A stretch of DNA of 64,000 nt from an uncultured Campylobacter sp. (GTDB lineage: Bacteria; Campylobacterota; Campylobacteria; Campylobacterales; Campylobacteraceae), in NCBI RefSeq assembly GCF_938017775.1, contig NZ_CALIIU010000008.1, positions 65,338 through 129,337 of the forward strand. The letters run 5' to 3'. The notes under the pieces are model-generated. The model was given only the letters and a program-made list of their open reading frames with translations, was not told the DNA's origin and ran no database searches. Shown here piece after piece: positions 34,373-43,271 of the stretch. Both the position numbers and the translations under genes were made by a program. Numbering within the stretch: the first letter of the stretch is position 1; each line of letters opens with the position of its first letter.

Positions 34373-34801
34373 CTACCACTTTATATCCTCGCTCGAAAAA
34401 GCTCTTTCGCCTTCATAAATTTTCTCATAGCGGCTTAGCTTGCCATCTTTGAAATAGCCGATGAAATAGCTTGCCGATTTTTCGGCCTGCTCTTGCGAAA
34501 TTTCATCGTAGAGATAGACGGGCTCCTTTGATTTTTGTTTGTGCAAGCACGAACAGCTGCGAAAATAGCGCCTTTTGGTTTTAAAATTTTGCGCCTCGCC
34601 GCCTTGCTCGTCTGCGCGCTTTGTTGCGCTTATTTCGCTACTCTGCTTGTCTGCTGGCGCCCGATCTTTTCTTTCGCCGCCTTGCATCGTCTGTTTTTGC
34701 TCGCTCGCCGCGCCGTGATCTTGCGCCTCTACGGCGCCGAAACAGATACTCGCTGAAATTAAAGCCGAAATAGCCGCTCTTGTCGCTTTGAGTAAAACCA
34801 T
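34373..34801 (-). CDS. Small secreted protein with disordered linker
   Basis: 142 aa. The N-terminal ~26 residues (ATRAAISALISASICFGAVEA) form a signal peptide. Residues 27-75 are Gln/Lys/Glu-rich and low complexity. A short C-terminal module includes RSCSCLHKQK and SYFIGYFKDGKLSRYEKIYEG. The ribosome-binding site is AGAGGA. It lies between the two Trp-repeat paralogues on the same strand. Its ending DGKLSRYEKIYEG resembles a single strand-turn unit, so it may be a truncated relative; that is speculative. Confidence 0.55.
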   Translation of the reverse strand: MVLLKATRAAISALISASICFGAVEAQDHGAASEQKQTMQGGERKDRAPADKQSSEISATKRADEQGGEAQNFKTKRRYFRSCSCLHKQKSKEPVYLYDEISQEQAEKSASYFIGYFKDGKLSRYEKIYEGERAFSSEDIKW

Positions 34802-34995
34802 TTTTCATCCTCTTCTTTTGCCGCCGCCGCGTAGGATTTAAATTTTAAAATTTACACGCCGTACGAAACATCCGCGCTAGCTAAATTTAACGCATAGTTC
34901 GCACAACGCCGCGCCTGCTAAATTTAACCGCGACGTTCGCGCAAGACCGCGCAGGTAAAATTTAGCCGCGAAATTTTACCGATGCATCTTCAACG

Positions 34996-36231
34996 CTACT
35001 TTATCTTTTTATATTTCCACGTCTTTTCCGTTACGAGCTCGGATTTGCCGTCTTTAATCTTAAATTCCTTAAAGCTTGTTATCGCGTAGATACTAGGCAT
35101 CTCAAACATCATCAGCGCGGCTCCGTATCCCACGCTATCAGCCGGGATTTGGGTATCGTAAGTAGCCTCTGAGCGCCCGGTTTGCACCCATTTGCCGCTC
35201 GCGTCAAGCTTGTAGATATCCATCGCCGTATTGCTGCCGCGCTCGTCGTAGCTATAGACGTATTTGTTGCTGCTGGAATTTGATTCAAAGCTTTGCACGA
35301 GCGGGCGCTCGCCCGATTTGTCGTAAATTTCGCCGTTTGAGTAGCTTTTGACCCAATCCTTAAGCTGCTCATCCCACAGATAAGAGGTCATATTAAGATC
35401 CGCGCCCTTCTTGATAGCGGTCTGTTTGCTCATATTATCCCACGCGCTCTTCTCGTCGTTCCAGATGAAGCTCGTAACGATCTCCTCGCCCTTTGCGGCA
35501 TCCAGCTCGTGCTTACTCATCGTCGCGTTTTGCCACGCGCCGTTTTGGAAAGTACTGCGGATCTGCTCGTAGCTGCCGTTTCGATCGCCGTTAAGCATCT
35601 CTCGCTCGCTGTTTTGCCACGCGCCGTTTACAAACTCGTAGCTCACGTATCCGTTCATCTCTCCTGAGCCGTCATAGAAAATTTCGGTCTTATCTTTGGG
35701 CTGCCAGCTCTTGCCGTCCCATTTGAAGCTTATCGTAAGCTCCTCCTTATCCCACGCGTTTCTTACGGATCTGTTCATGCTCTCTTTCTGCCATTTGCCC
35801 TTTGCAAGCTTATATCGCACATCCTGCGTCGCGTTGCCGTCGTAGCTGGAGACGGTTTTGCTCGCATTGCGCGTGCCGTCATCCGCTATCGAATTGCTCT
35901 CGCGCGTCGTGACGTTACCCTTTACGCTTTCCGTGTAGTCTTCTATTTTTTTCCACTTGCCGCTTTTAAGATCGAGGTTAAATACTTCAAATTTAACCAT
36001 TCCTCCCTTTTCGTCAAAGTAGCTGATCTCTTTGTAGCTAGAGCCTAGGCCGTCCGAGGAGTTCGTATCTCTTATCTGCTCCAGCTTGCGCGCCGCCGCG
36101 TCGTAGCTTAGATGCGTGCTTTCTTTGCGCTCTCCGAGTGAGCTGTAGCTCATACTTTGCACCATATACTCATACTCCTTGGCAAACGCCGCCGCACAGA
36201 GCAGCGCAAGTATCGTAACGAGCTTTTTCAT
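34996..36231 (-). CDS. Secreted Trp-repeat protein, paralogue 2
   Basis: 411 aa. A clean Sec signal (MKKLVTILALLCAAAFA) follows GGAGAGAGG. The mature protein has eight units of ~40 residues marked by GKWKK, GKWQK, KSWQP, GAWQN, GAWQN, SAWDN, KDWVK and GKWVQ, each followed by charged strands and a YDxxG-like turn (IFYDGSGE, EIYDKSGE, YSYDERGS). The C-terminal TEKTWKYKKIK matches the ending of paralogue 1. It is shorter because it lacks the N-terminal low-complexity extension. It is probably periplasmic or surface exposed. Repeat number is conserved between paralogues although the sequence has diverged strongly. Confidence 0.77.
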   Translation of the reverse strand: MKKLVTILALLCAAAFAKEYEYMVQSMSYSSLGERKESTHLSYDAAARKLEQIRDTNSSDGLGSSYKEISYFDEKGGMVKFEVFNLDLKSGKWKKIEDYTESVKGNVTTRESNSIADDGTRNASKTVSSYDGNATQDVRYKLAKGKWQKESMNRSVRNAWDKEELTISFKWDGKSWQPKDKTEIFYDGSGEMNGYVSYEFVNGAWQNSEREMLNGDRNGSYEQIRSTFQNGAWQNATMSKHELDAAKGEEIVTSFIWNDEKSAWDNMSKQTAIKKGADLNMTSYLWDEQLKDWVKSYSNGEIYDKSGERPLVQSFESNSSSNKYVYSYDERGSNTAMDIYKLDASGKWVQTGRSEATYDTQIPADSVGYGAALMMFEMPSIYAITSFKEFKIKDGKSELVTEKTWKYKKIK

Positions 36232-36442
36232 CCTCTCTCCTTGGAAAAATTTTGATAATTATATAATGTTCGTATATAAAAACGGATAAAATTTCGTCGC
36301 GCGGCTAAATTTAAAAACTTCGATTTTTAGGCGGTAGCGGTGGAATTTTACGTCGCCGAAGCGCCGGTTTTACTCAAATATGTGGCGCAAATTTTACGCA
36401 AGCCGCCAGGGACGCCTTTGGGTGAAATTTAAGAGAAATTTC

Positions 36443-36448
36443 TATAAA
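36443..36448 (+). promoter_or_regulatory. Candidate -10 box for the SMR gene
   Basis: TATAAA within TCTATAAAATTTCGG, 31 bp before the ATG. TAAGGAG follows as ribosome-binding site. Confidence 0.5.
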
Positions 36449-36479
36449 ATTTCGGCTCAAATTACATTAAGGAGCACTT

Positions 36480-36803
36480 ATGGGATACGTTTATTTGGGG
36501 CTTGCTATAGTTTTGGAGCTAGCGGGGACCAACTGTATGAAGCTCTCGGACGGATTTAGTAAGCTGAATTATTCTCTAGCCACGCTAGCGGCATACGGCG
36601 CGTGCTTTTATTTTTTAGCGCTTGCGCTAAAAACGGTAAAGCTTAGCGTCGCTTACGCTACGTGGGGCGGGCTCGGCATAGTATTAGCATCGCTGCTTTC
36701 GGTGTTTTATTTCCACGAAAAACTCTCTGCGCCCGCGATCTGCGGCATAGCGCTCATCGTGATAGGCACGGCGATGTGTAATTTCTTCGGCGCAGGGCAC
36801 TAA
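36480..36803 (+). CDS. SMR-family multidrug exporter (EmrE/Qac type)
   Basis: 107 aa, four membrane helices. The conserved glutamate of helix 1 is E13 in AIVLELAGTNCMKLSDGF, and SVAYATWGGLGIVL in helix 3 is the EmrE/QacE signature rather than the Gdx/SugE type. As a dimer it should exchange protons for lipophilic cations. Single gene with its own promoter, divergent from the Trp-repeat gene. Many Campylobacter carry SMR genes as pairs, but only one is here. Confidence 0.9.
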   Translation: MGYVYLGLAIVLELAGTNCMKLSDGFSKLNYSLATLAAYGACFYFLALALKTVKLSVAYATWGGLGIVLASLLSVFYFHEKLSAPAICGIALIVIGTAMCNFFGAGH

Positions 36804-36981
36804 GACGGCGCGTTTAAATTTAGCCTCCGATCTAACTATCGCTACTGCAAAAGCGGCGCGAGCCTCAGCCGTCTGCGTAAATTTTAAAATTTTATAAATT
36901 TACCGCCTCGCCTCGCTGCCGCGCTATGTCCGTGCCGAATGTACCCGGTGGGAGTGGTAAAATTTTAACCGCCGCCTAATC

Positions 36982-37933
36982 TTACAAAAAATTCTTATCG
37001 ATCAGGTCGTAGTTTTTATATAGCCTGCGCAGCTCGTCTCGCACCTCCATCAGTGCAAAGCCGAGCAGATTTTGCCCGCGCCACGCGCTCGGACGACTTG
37101 CGTTTTCGCTCTGCTGACCAAGGCCGATACCCCAAATTTTATCCAGCGGGCTGGCCTCAACTAAAATTTTATCTCCCGTCGCGAGCAAAAAGCGCATCAT
37201 CGCGGGATTTTGCGTAAATTTATAGTAATTGCCGCCTTAGCACGACGCTGTAGCGCACCTCGCCCCAGAGCCGCTCATCAAAGCCCCGCACCTGCCTGCC
37301 GAGCGCCTTCATCTGCTTTGCATCGCGGCTCTGCATTATCCGCGCCCGCGTCTGCTCGTCGCCGAATATTTGCGCCTTGCTCGCCATCATAAACTGCTCG
37401 GCGCATAGATACTCGTCGGCATCTACGGCAAAAGGCGAGCTCTGCCACTGCCCGAGGCAGGATCCGTCCGCGGCCGCATCCGGCTTGTAGAAAAATAGAA
37501 ATTCATTCGCTTCGGAAGAATTTATTAGCGAGGTTTTGTCGTATTTCGCCGCTCCGCCACGTCGCCAAAACGGCACGCCCTCGCGGTAGAAATCGTCTAT
37601 GTCGTCCGTAAGATCGCCCCTAAGCTCATCGCACTCGCTAAATTCCAAATTTTGTGGCTCCGAGCAGCATCTGTCGCCGCCATGCGCGCATTTTACCCGC
37701 TCATTTTCAGACGTCTCGTCCAGCCCGTCCCAGTCGCCGTAGTGCCAAAAGCAAGGATAGGGGAAGGCCCGTGCATACGCTTTTTGCGCCGCTTTATCCA
37801 GGCGCTCGAACCACTGCCAAAATTTAAATTTATAATCCTCTGCCGCGCCCATCCGCCAGCCAAGCGAAAACTCGCTAAGAGCGGGGTATTTGATCCACGG
37901 CGGCGGCATCACGTTTTTTAAAATTCCGCTCAC
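36982..37933 (-). pseudogene. NADAR-family (YbiA-like) gene broken by a single-base frameshift
   Basis: The upstream frame (GTG start at 37933, good AAGGAAAGGG site) has the N-terminal NADAR extension (MPPPWIKYP, SLGWRMGAAEDYKF) and the first half of the domain (FLFFYKPDA, FAVDADEYLCAEQFMMASKAQ, LWGEVRYSVVLR). It then stops at ~37220. The rest of the domain continues in another frame: RGNYYKFTQNP, then MMRFLLATGDKILVEASPLD, KIWGIGLGQ and NLLGFALMEVRDEL, ending at 36982. Removing one base near 37223-37230 would restore a single protein of about 310 aa. NADAR enzymes are N-glycosidases acting on riboflavin intermediates or ADP-ribosylated nucleotides. A true mutation, a sequencing error or programmed shift are all possible. 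Confidence 0.82.
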
Positions 37934-38057
37934 GCCCTTTCCTTAAATTTTATTTTGAAGCATAGTTTGAAATTCGCCTAAATTTAGCCTGCGAGCTGAA
38001 ATTTAGGCAAAATACGGCTAAGCTAGCAAAACCCGTTCGACTAAATTAGCCGCAAAT

Positions 38058-38765
38058 TTAGTCGCAGAAGCGCTCGTCCGTACGATATTTCTTGCGCTCG
38101 GCGATGTAATCGGCTCTGTTTTTCGGATCGGCGAAATACTGCTTTTGCTTCTGCTGATCGGCTTTGAGCTTTTCTATCACTTCCTTTAGAGCCGCCTTGC
38201 GGTCGCTAGCCATGGATGGGAATTTATCCGAAAATATCGCCTTGTACGGATGATCTTTTACCCAATCGACCGCCTTTTCGACTATGATCTGCTGCTTGTC
38301 GATGTCGCAAAACGCGTATGGGTTGATCACGTCGCCCGCAAGGTGCATGAAAGCGGAATTTGCCTCGACCGTCTCCATAAACATCGCGCCGCTGACGTCG
38401 ATTACCGAAGCGAAGGAGATGAAGCGGTATTTGCCCGCGTAGAACCAAAACACCGCGTCGTCCTTAAGCCCCAGATCATAAGCGCGTGCAGCGACAGTCA
38501 TCAGCGTGGTCGGAGCGACCATATCCGGGGCGTCTTCGATGATTTTGATCGCCTTTTTTAGGCTCGCCACGTCATTTTTCATCAATAGATCGTCGATCGG
38601 CTCGTAAACATGCACGTATTCGGGCTTGCCCTCCTTAGCTGAATAAAACGGCGAGACATAGATGTCGATCGAAGTGATTTTTTGTACCTTGTCCTCACTC
38701 TCGCCTTGGGCGCTCAAAGTTGCAGCCGCCGCCGCGCAGAGCAGCAGTGAGCGAAATTTTTTCAT
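38058..38765 (-). CDS. Secreted protein of unknown function
   Basis: 235 aa with a Sec signal (MKKFRSLLLCAAAAATLSAQG) after GAAGGAGAG. The mature protein is mostly helical (KNDVASLKKAIKIIEDA, RAYDLGLKDDAVFWFYAGKYRF), with a TPR-like first half and a Lys/Gln-rich helix near the end (EKLKADQQKQKQYFADPKNR). Two cysteines (AFCDIDKQ, terminal RFCD). I do not recognise a family, but a helical-repeat periplasmic protein is likely. Confidence 0.68.
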   Translation of the reverse strand: MKKFRSLLLCAAAAATLSAQGESEDKVQKITSIDIYVSPFYSAKEGKPEYVHVYEPIDDLLMKNDVASLKKAIKIIEDAPDMVAPTTLMTVAARAYDLGLKDDAVFWFYAGKYRFISFASVIDVSGAMFMETVEANSAFMHLAGDVINPYAFCDIDKQQIIVEKAVDWVKDHPYKAIFSDKFPSMASDRKAALKEVIEKLKADQQKQKQYFADPKNRADYIAERKKYRTDERFCD

Positions 38766-39030
38766 GGTCTCTCCTTCGGTTAAATTTTTATAAATTTCCT
38801 CGTAATTATACCTTGAAATTTTAAGGCGCGGCGTTTGATTTTTAACGAATATATTTTTGCGGAATTTTAATTTTTGCGGTGCGGCTCTATTTTCTTTTGA
38901 TTCGGCTTCAGCGCGACGCTTTACGCGGCTAAATTTAAGCGCCGTTAGTCGTAAAATTTAGCTCATAATTTAGATCGTCTAGCTAAATTGTTCCGTTCGC
39001 GCTTAATCTGAAAACATATTTTATCTTTGC

Positions 39031-39936
39031 TTAAATTTCATCGCCGAAAAAGTCGCCGTCGATATCGCAAATTTCGATGTTTTGCCGCACTTGCACGCCG
39101 AGTTTGTATTTTATCATCAGCTCCGCCAGCCGCTCGCCGTCAATCAAAACCACCGTGTGACTTTGCACGTTCGCGGCGTATCTTTCGGCATCCTTGCTAA
39201 ATTTTGACGTGGTGATAAATACACCCTTTTTGGTCTGCTTATCCGAGATCGCGCCGACGAACTTTTGAATTTCAGGGCGTGAAATTGCGCCTTGCCAGCT
39301 TTTAGCCTGCACGTAAATTTGCGATAGTCCAAGCTCGTCCTCGTCTATAATGCCGTCTATACCGCCGTCCGGGCCGCTCTTGGTTAGTCTGCTTACTCCG
39401 TAGCCCATTTTTTCGAGCAAGTGCGCCACTAAATATTCAAAAAAGCTCGGCTTTTTTTGCGAAATTTCATCTAAAATTTGAGATTTTAGATTTTGCGCCA
39501 ATTCATTTGCCGTCTCTGCTATGATGTCGCTGGGAGTCTTTTCTTGCGTTGCTGTTTGCGAGATTTCGGCGCTCGGCGCGCTTTTATTTTTATAAATTTC
39601 ATCATACCAAGCCTCAAATTTAGCCTGCGCGTCTTTGCTTTTTAGCATCTGCTTGCCAAAATCCGTTATCTCATACACGCCTCTGCCGGTTTTTTTGACG
39701 GGTTTTTTGGTGCCAGGTAAATTTACGACTTCTTTATTGCCCGCAAAATACGATAACGCCCATCCTGCGCGGTTAACATACAAAAGCATGCCGCTAGGTA
39801 TCCTTTGCGAGAGTTCGTCGTCGCTAAATTTATAGTACTCGGCGACAAATTTACAAACCTCTTTTCTGTCCACGCTGCCGTGCTCGCCGATAAACTGCAA
39901 AATCGGAAACATCATCTCTTTATAGCTTGGTATCAT
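39031..39936 (-). CDS. Mrr-family restriction endonuclease
   Basis: 301 aa. The N-terminal ~90 residues match the Mrr_N winged-helix domain (PILQFIGEHGSVDRKEVCKF, then GRGVYEITDFGKQML). The C-terminal half is an Mrr catalytic domain: GPDGGIDG (D190 and D194) and QAKSW (Q210, K212) give the PD-(D/E)xK-type D...QxK core, followed by IQKFVGAISDKQTKKGVFIT. All catalytic positions are present. Mrr-like enzymes cut modified DNA. No methyltransferase or specificity gene is adjacent, so it is a stand-alone type IV-like enzyme. AGGAAGGAAAAC precedes the ATG. Confidence 0.88.
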   Translation of the reverse strand: MIPSYKEMMFPILQFIGEHGSVDRKEVCKFVAEYYKFSDDELSQRIPSGMLLYVNRAGWALSYFAGNKEVVNLPGTKKPVKKTGRGVYEITDFGKQMLKSKDAQAKFEAWYDEIYKNKSAPSAEISQTATQEKTPSDIIAETANELAQNLKSQILDEISQKKPSFFEYLVAHLLEKMGYGVSRLTKSGPDGGIDGIIDEDELGLSQIYVQAKSWQGAISRPEIQKFVGAISDKQTKKGVFITTSKFSKDAERYAANVQSHTVVLIDGERLAELMIKYKLGVQVRQNIEICDIDGDFFGDEI

Positions 39937-40024
39937 CGTTTTCCTTCCTAATTTTTAAAATTTTACCTCTCTAGGTCTGCGACTCAAAAACTTCAAATTT
40001 TACCGCTAAATTTAATGTTGCGCT

Positions 40025-41494
40025 TTAAATTTTACTTTCAAAGCCCGTTTTCGCCGCGTTGCGGTAGAAATCGATCTGATCTTTTTTGATGATGCGGATG
40101 TAGTCGGTGCTGCCGGGATGGCCGCTTTGAAAGCCCGCCGTCATTACGTAGGTGCCGTCCTCTTCGATGAGCCCGCGCTGCAGAGCCTCGCTTATGATAC
40201 GTGCGAGCAGAGAGTTTATGCTCGTTTTTTCCCTAACCATCGCTGGATTTACGCCCCACACGAGACTTAGCGCGTGCGCGGTCTGCTCGTCGTGTGCGAT
40301 TGCGATGATGTCGATTTTAGCGCGGTTGCGTGCGAGTTTGATCGCCGAGCGCCCCGAGCCCGTGATCGAAAGTATCGCGCCTGCGCCCAGTCTTGCGGCA
40401 AGCGCTGCGGTGCTTGAGGTGATCATATCGGTCTCGTCGTAGAAATCGTAATCGTTAAATTTATCGTAAGGATAGATCTTTTCGGTCTCGCGGATCGTCT
40501 CGCTCATCGCGGCGACTACGGCCGCGGGATTTTTGCCGATGGCGCTTTCCTCGCTTAGCATCACGGCGTCGGTGCCGTCGAGCACGGCGTTTGCGACGTC
40601 GCTGATCTCGGCTCTGGTGGCGCGCTCGTGCTCGGTCATGCTAAGCATCATCTGCGTGGCGGTGATGACGGGCTTTGAGCGGGCGTTGGCTAACGCTATG
40701 ATGCGCTTTTGGATGCGCGGGATCTCATAAAACGGCATCTCGATGCCCAGATCTCCGCGCGCGACCATTATACCGTCGCTTGCTTCGATGATCTGCTCTA
40801 TATTTTCGACTGCGTCGAATTTCTCGATCTTGGCGTAAATTTTAGCTTTTGAGCCCAGCGAGTTTAAAATTTCGCGCACGCGCAGGATGTCGTTTTGCGA
40901 CTGCACGAAGGAGATGCCTACGAAATTTACGCCGTGCGCCGCGCCCCAGCGCAGATCCTCGAGGTCCTTTTGCGTGATAACGTCGATATTTAGGCGGGTG
41001 TTTGGGAAGTTCACCCCCTTATTCGAGCTTAAAAAGCCGTCGTTTTCGAGCACCGCTCGCACGCCTTGCTCGCTTACCGCGACTACCTTGGCGCGGATCG
41101 AGCCGTCGTAGAGGTAGATAAACTCGCCTACCTTCATTAACGGCAAAATTTCTGGGTGGTTGATACACAGCTCGTATTCGCCTTCTGCGGTCTTTTTGCC
41201 GATTATTTCGCGAGGAAGGAAGGTGATTTTATCGCCCGTTTTTAGTTTAAAATTTTCCTCTAGCTTGCCGACGCGGATCTTTGGACCGCTGATGTCCTGA
41301 AAGACGCCTACGCGGACGCCCAGGCTCTTTTCTACGGCGCGAATTTTGTTTAGATTTGCCTCGTGATACTCGTGCGTGCCGTGGCTGAAGTTCATCCTAA
41401 AGGCGTTGCAGCCCGCCTTTACCATCGCACTCATCATCTCCTCGCTGTCGCTTGCGGGCCCGATGGTCGCTAGGATTTTGGTTTTTTTAAGCAT
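40025..41494 (-). CDS. pyk: Pyruvate kinase
   Basis: Converts phosphoenolpyruvate and ADP to pyruvate and ATP. The start at 41494 (MLKKTKILATIGPAS) has GGAGAAAAG upstream and gives 489 aa. A longer frame starting at 41548 only adds repeat-encoded residues (INFKFKGEK). Landmarks are FRMNFSHGTHEYH (active-site Arg/Asn), GISFVQSQNDI, the signature KIEKFDAVENI, MVARGDLGIEMPF and TATQMMLSM. The C-terminal allosteric domain is complete (SITGSGRSAIKLARNR). Confidence 0.97.
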   Translation of the reverse strand: MLKKTKILATIGPASDSEEMMSAMVKAGCNAFRMNFSHGTHEYHEANLNKIRAVEKSLGVRVGVFQDISGPKIRVGKLEENFKLKTGDKITFLPREIIGKKTAEGEYELCINHPEILPLMKVGEFIYLYDGSIRAKVVAVSEQGVRAVLENDGFLSSNKGVNFPNTRLNIDVITQKDLEDLRWGAAHGVNFVGISFVQSQNDILRVREILNSLGSKAKIYAKIEKFDAVENIEQIIEASDGIMVARGDLGIEMPFYEIPRIQKRIIALANARSKPVITATQMMLSMTEHERATRAEISDVANAVLDGTDAVMLSEESAIGKNPAAVVAAMSETIRETEKIYPYDKFNDYDFYDETDMITSSTAALAARLGAGAILSITGSGRSAIKLARNRAKIDIIAIAHDEQTAHALSLVWGVNPAMVREKTSINSLLARIISEALQRGLIEEDGTYVMTAGFQSGHPGSTDYIRIIKKDQIDFYRNAAKTGFESKI

Positions 41495-41803
41495 CTTTTC
41501 TCCTTTAAATTTAAAATTTATCGCCGCATTAGGCGAAATTTTACGCAAAATTTTGAAATTTCTAAATTTTAAAATTCGCTAGACGAAGAAATTTTAAAAT
41601 TTTATAGCGCGAGAAAATTTTAGAATTCTAAGGCACGGCGAAATTTTAAAATTTCATAGCTTGCGGTGCAGGTTAAATTCTAAAAATTCGCGTTTGAATG
41701 AAATTTTAAAACTCTCTATATGTGAAGCGCGAGCAAAATTTTAAAGTCCTCGCCGAAGTAAAATTTTAAAATTCTTGCCCGAGCGAAATTTAAAAATTCC
41801 TCT
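41495..41803. repeat. AAATTTTAAAATTT array between mqo and pyk
   Basis: About 310 bp holding roughly ten degenerate copies of an AT palindrome (GAAATTTTAAAATTTT, CAAAATTTTAAAGTCC and similar), separated by 15-30 bp GC-rich linkers such as TAGCGCGAGA, GGCACGGC and CTCGCCGAAGT. No gene. Linkers and spacing are irregular, so it is not a CRISPR array. Dense palindromes between two same-strand genes could provide transcription termination or protein binding. Confidence 0.7.
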
Positions 41804-43150
41804 TTATCGCATCATTTCCGCGTCAAATTTTGCATCATCAAAGCTCACTCCCAAATATTCGCAGGCACTTTTTGCGTCGCGAAGTGCGTTGCCTAGGCAG
41901 CTCGTAGCACCTGGGCTTGGGGTCATATTAAAGATAATCCCTGGATTTTCGCCTATTCTAGCTTCGCCTAAAAGCAGCTTTTTTTGCGAGTGTGAGATTA
42001 CTTGCGGGCGCACGCCGCCAAAGCCCTTGGCATAGTAAATATCCTCCTCGCGGATGCTAGGTATGATCTTGCGCGCATTTTTGACGAAAAGCTTTTTACC
42101 TAAAATCGGTATCTCAAAGCCTATATTGCGGATTAAGAAGTCCCTTACCTCGCTATCGCCAAAATTTTGCCAAATGACCTTGGCTACATCCATGTCAAAA
42201 TTTAATGACTGAAAAAATTCCGGTACCGAACGACAGCCCTTGTAGCGTTCAAGCTTTGGTAACGTAAGTGCGGTAGGGCCAAATCTCGTGCAGCCGTCCG
42301 CCAAAAGATCGGGGTCGCCGTGAAGCGCGGCAAATGGAAGCTTTGGGTTTTGCACCATGTAAACCTTGCCGTTTAGAAGCTTTTGCTTGGTTAGATAGAA
42401 GCTGCCGGCGATGCAAATCGTGCTAAGATCCTGCCCAAGCCCCATTTTGTGCGCTAGCCACAGCGAGTGAGCGCCCGCATCTACGACTACGAAATCAGCG
42501 CTTAGCGAGAGTCTATTTGCTGTGCGGATATAGAACTTATCGCCTACTTTAGTGATGTTTTGCACTTCGGTGTTTAGGTACAGATCGCAGGTTTTACCCT
42601 CCACGTTTTTAGCGTTTTGCACGAAGGAATTCGCCATCGCGCCGTAATCGATCGTCGTGTAAACTCCCGATTGCACGCCCATCGCGACGATATCCTCCGC
42701 TCGCTCCTCGCCGCGCCCGTCAAAAACTAGCTTAGGCTCGATTTTTTTGAGCTCTTCCTTGTCAAAAAGCTGCAGATACGGATAAAGCTCTTTAAATTTC
42801 TCAAAGCGCTCTTTAATTAGCTCTACCTCGCTTTCGCCCACGCCAAGAGCCATTTTCTGCCCCTGAAATAAAAATTTATTCTCATATCCGTGCTTTTGGC
42901 AATATTTCACGATCATATCCGCCTTGCGCTTGACTTCGGCCGCTTTTTGCAGGTCGTAGTTGGTCTCGATGTCGCCGCAATGAATCGTCTGGGAATTTGC
43001 GCTGGCTTTAGAATTTAGCGTCGCAAGCCCTTCGTATTTTTCAAGTAGAGCGATATTTTTGATCCCGCTAAATTCTGCCAGCACGTACGCTAGCGCGCTG
43101 CCCGTGATACCGCCGCCTATGATGATTATATCGTAATGTTTTTCTTGCAT
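41804..43150 (-). CDS. mqo: Malate:quinone oxidoreductase (epsilonproteobacterial type)
   Basis: FAD-dependent membrane-associated enzyme oxidising malate to oxaloacetate and passing electrons to menaquinone. 448 aa. The dinucleotide-binding motif IIIIGGGITGSALAYVL is near the N-terminus, followed by LEKYEGLATLNSKASANSQT, the FAD-binding VVVDAGAHSLWLAHKMG and TRFGPTAL. Length and order match the Helicobacter/Campylobacter type. No membrane helices are expected. It probably works in the TCA cycle in place of a soluble malate dehydrogenase. Confidence 0.9.
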   Translation of the reverse strand: MQEKHYDIIIIGGGITGSALAYVLAEFSGIKNIALLEKYEGLATLNSKASANSQTIHCGDIETNYDLQKAAEVKRKADMIVKYCQKHGYENKFLFQGQKMALGVGESEVELIKERFEKFKELYPYLQLFDKEELKKIEPKLVFDGRGEERAEDIVAMGVQSGVYTTIDYGAMANSFVQNAKNVEGKTCDLYLNTEVQNITKVGDKFYIRTANRLSLSADFVVVDAGAHSLWLAHKMGLGQDLSTICIAGSFYLTKQKLLNGKVYMVQNPKLPFAALHGDPDLLADGCTRFGPTALTLPKLERYKGCRSVPEFFQSLNFDMDVAKVIWQNFGDSEVRDFLIRNIGFEIPILGKKLFVKNARKIIPSIREEDIYYAKGFGGVRPQVISHSQKKLLLGEARIGENPGIIFNMTPSPGATSCLGNALRDAKSACEYLGVSFDDAKFDAEMMR

Positions 43151-43235
43151 GCCCTTTCCTTATCGAATTTGGCTACAATTGTGCGAAAATTTCGCTTAAA
43201 AGCTAGTTATAAAAGCGTGAATTTAGATGATTTTA

Positions 43236-43241
43236 TATAAA
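43236..43241 (+). promoter_or_regulatory. Candidate -10 box for the TRAP binding-protein gene
   Basis: TATAAA in TTATATAAAATTCGC, about 30 bp before the ATG at 43272. GGGAG precedes the start codon. Confidence 0.55.
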
Positions 43242-43271
43242 ATTCGCACCATTTCATTTTGGGAGTAGTAT

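Noticed and set aside
39031..39936. A complete restriction-modification system around the Mrr-like gene
   Set aside because: No methyltransferase or specificity subunit on either side; neighbours are an unknown secreted protein and pyruvate kinase.
41495..41803. CRISPR-like look of regularly spaced repeats
   Set aside because: Repeats are degenerate AT palindromes, spacing varies from about 25 to 45 bp, linkers are related to each other, and no cas gene is present.
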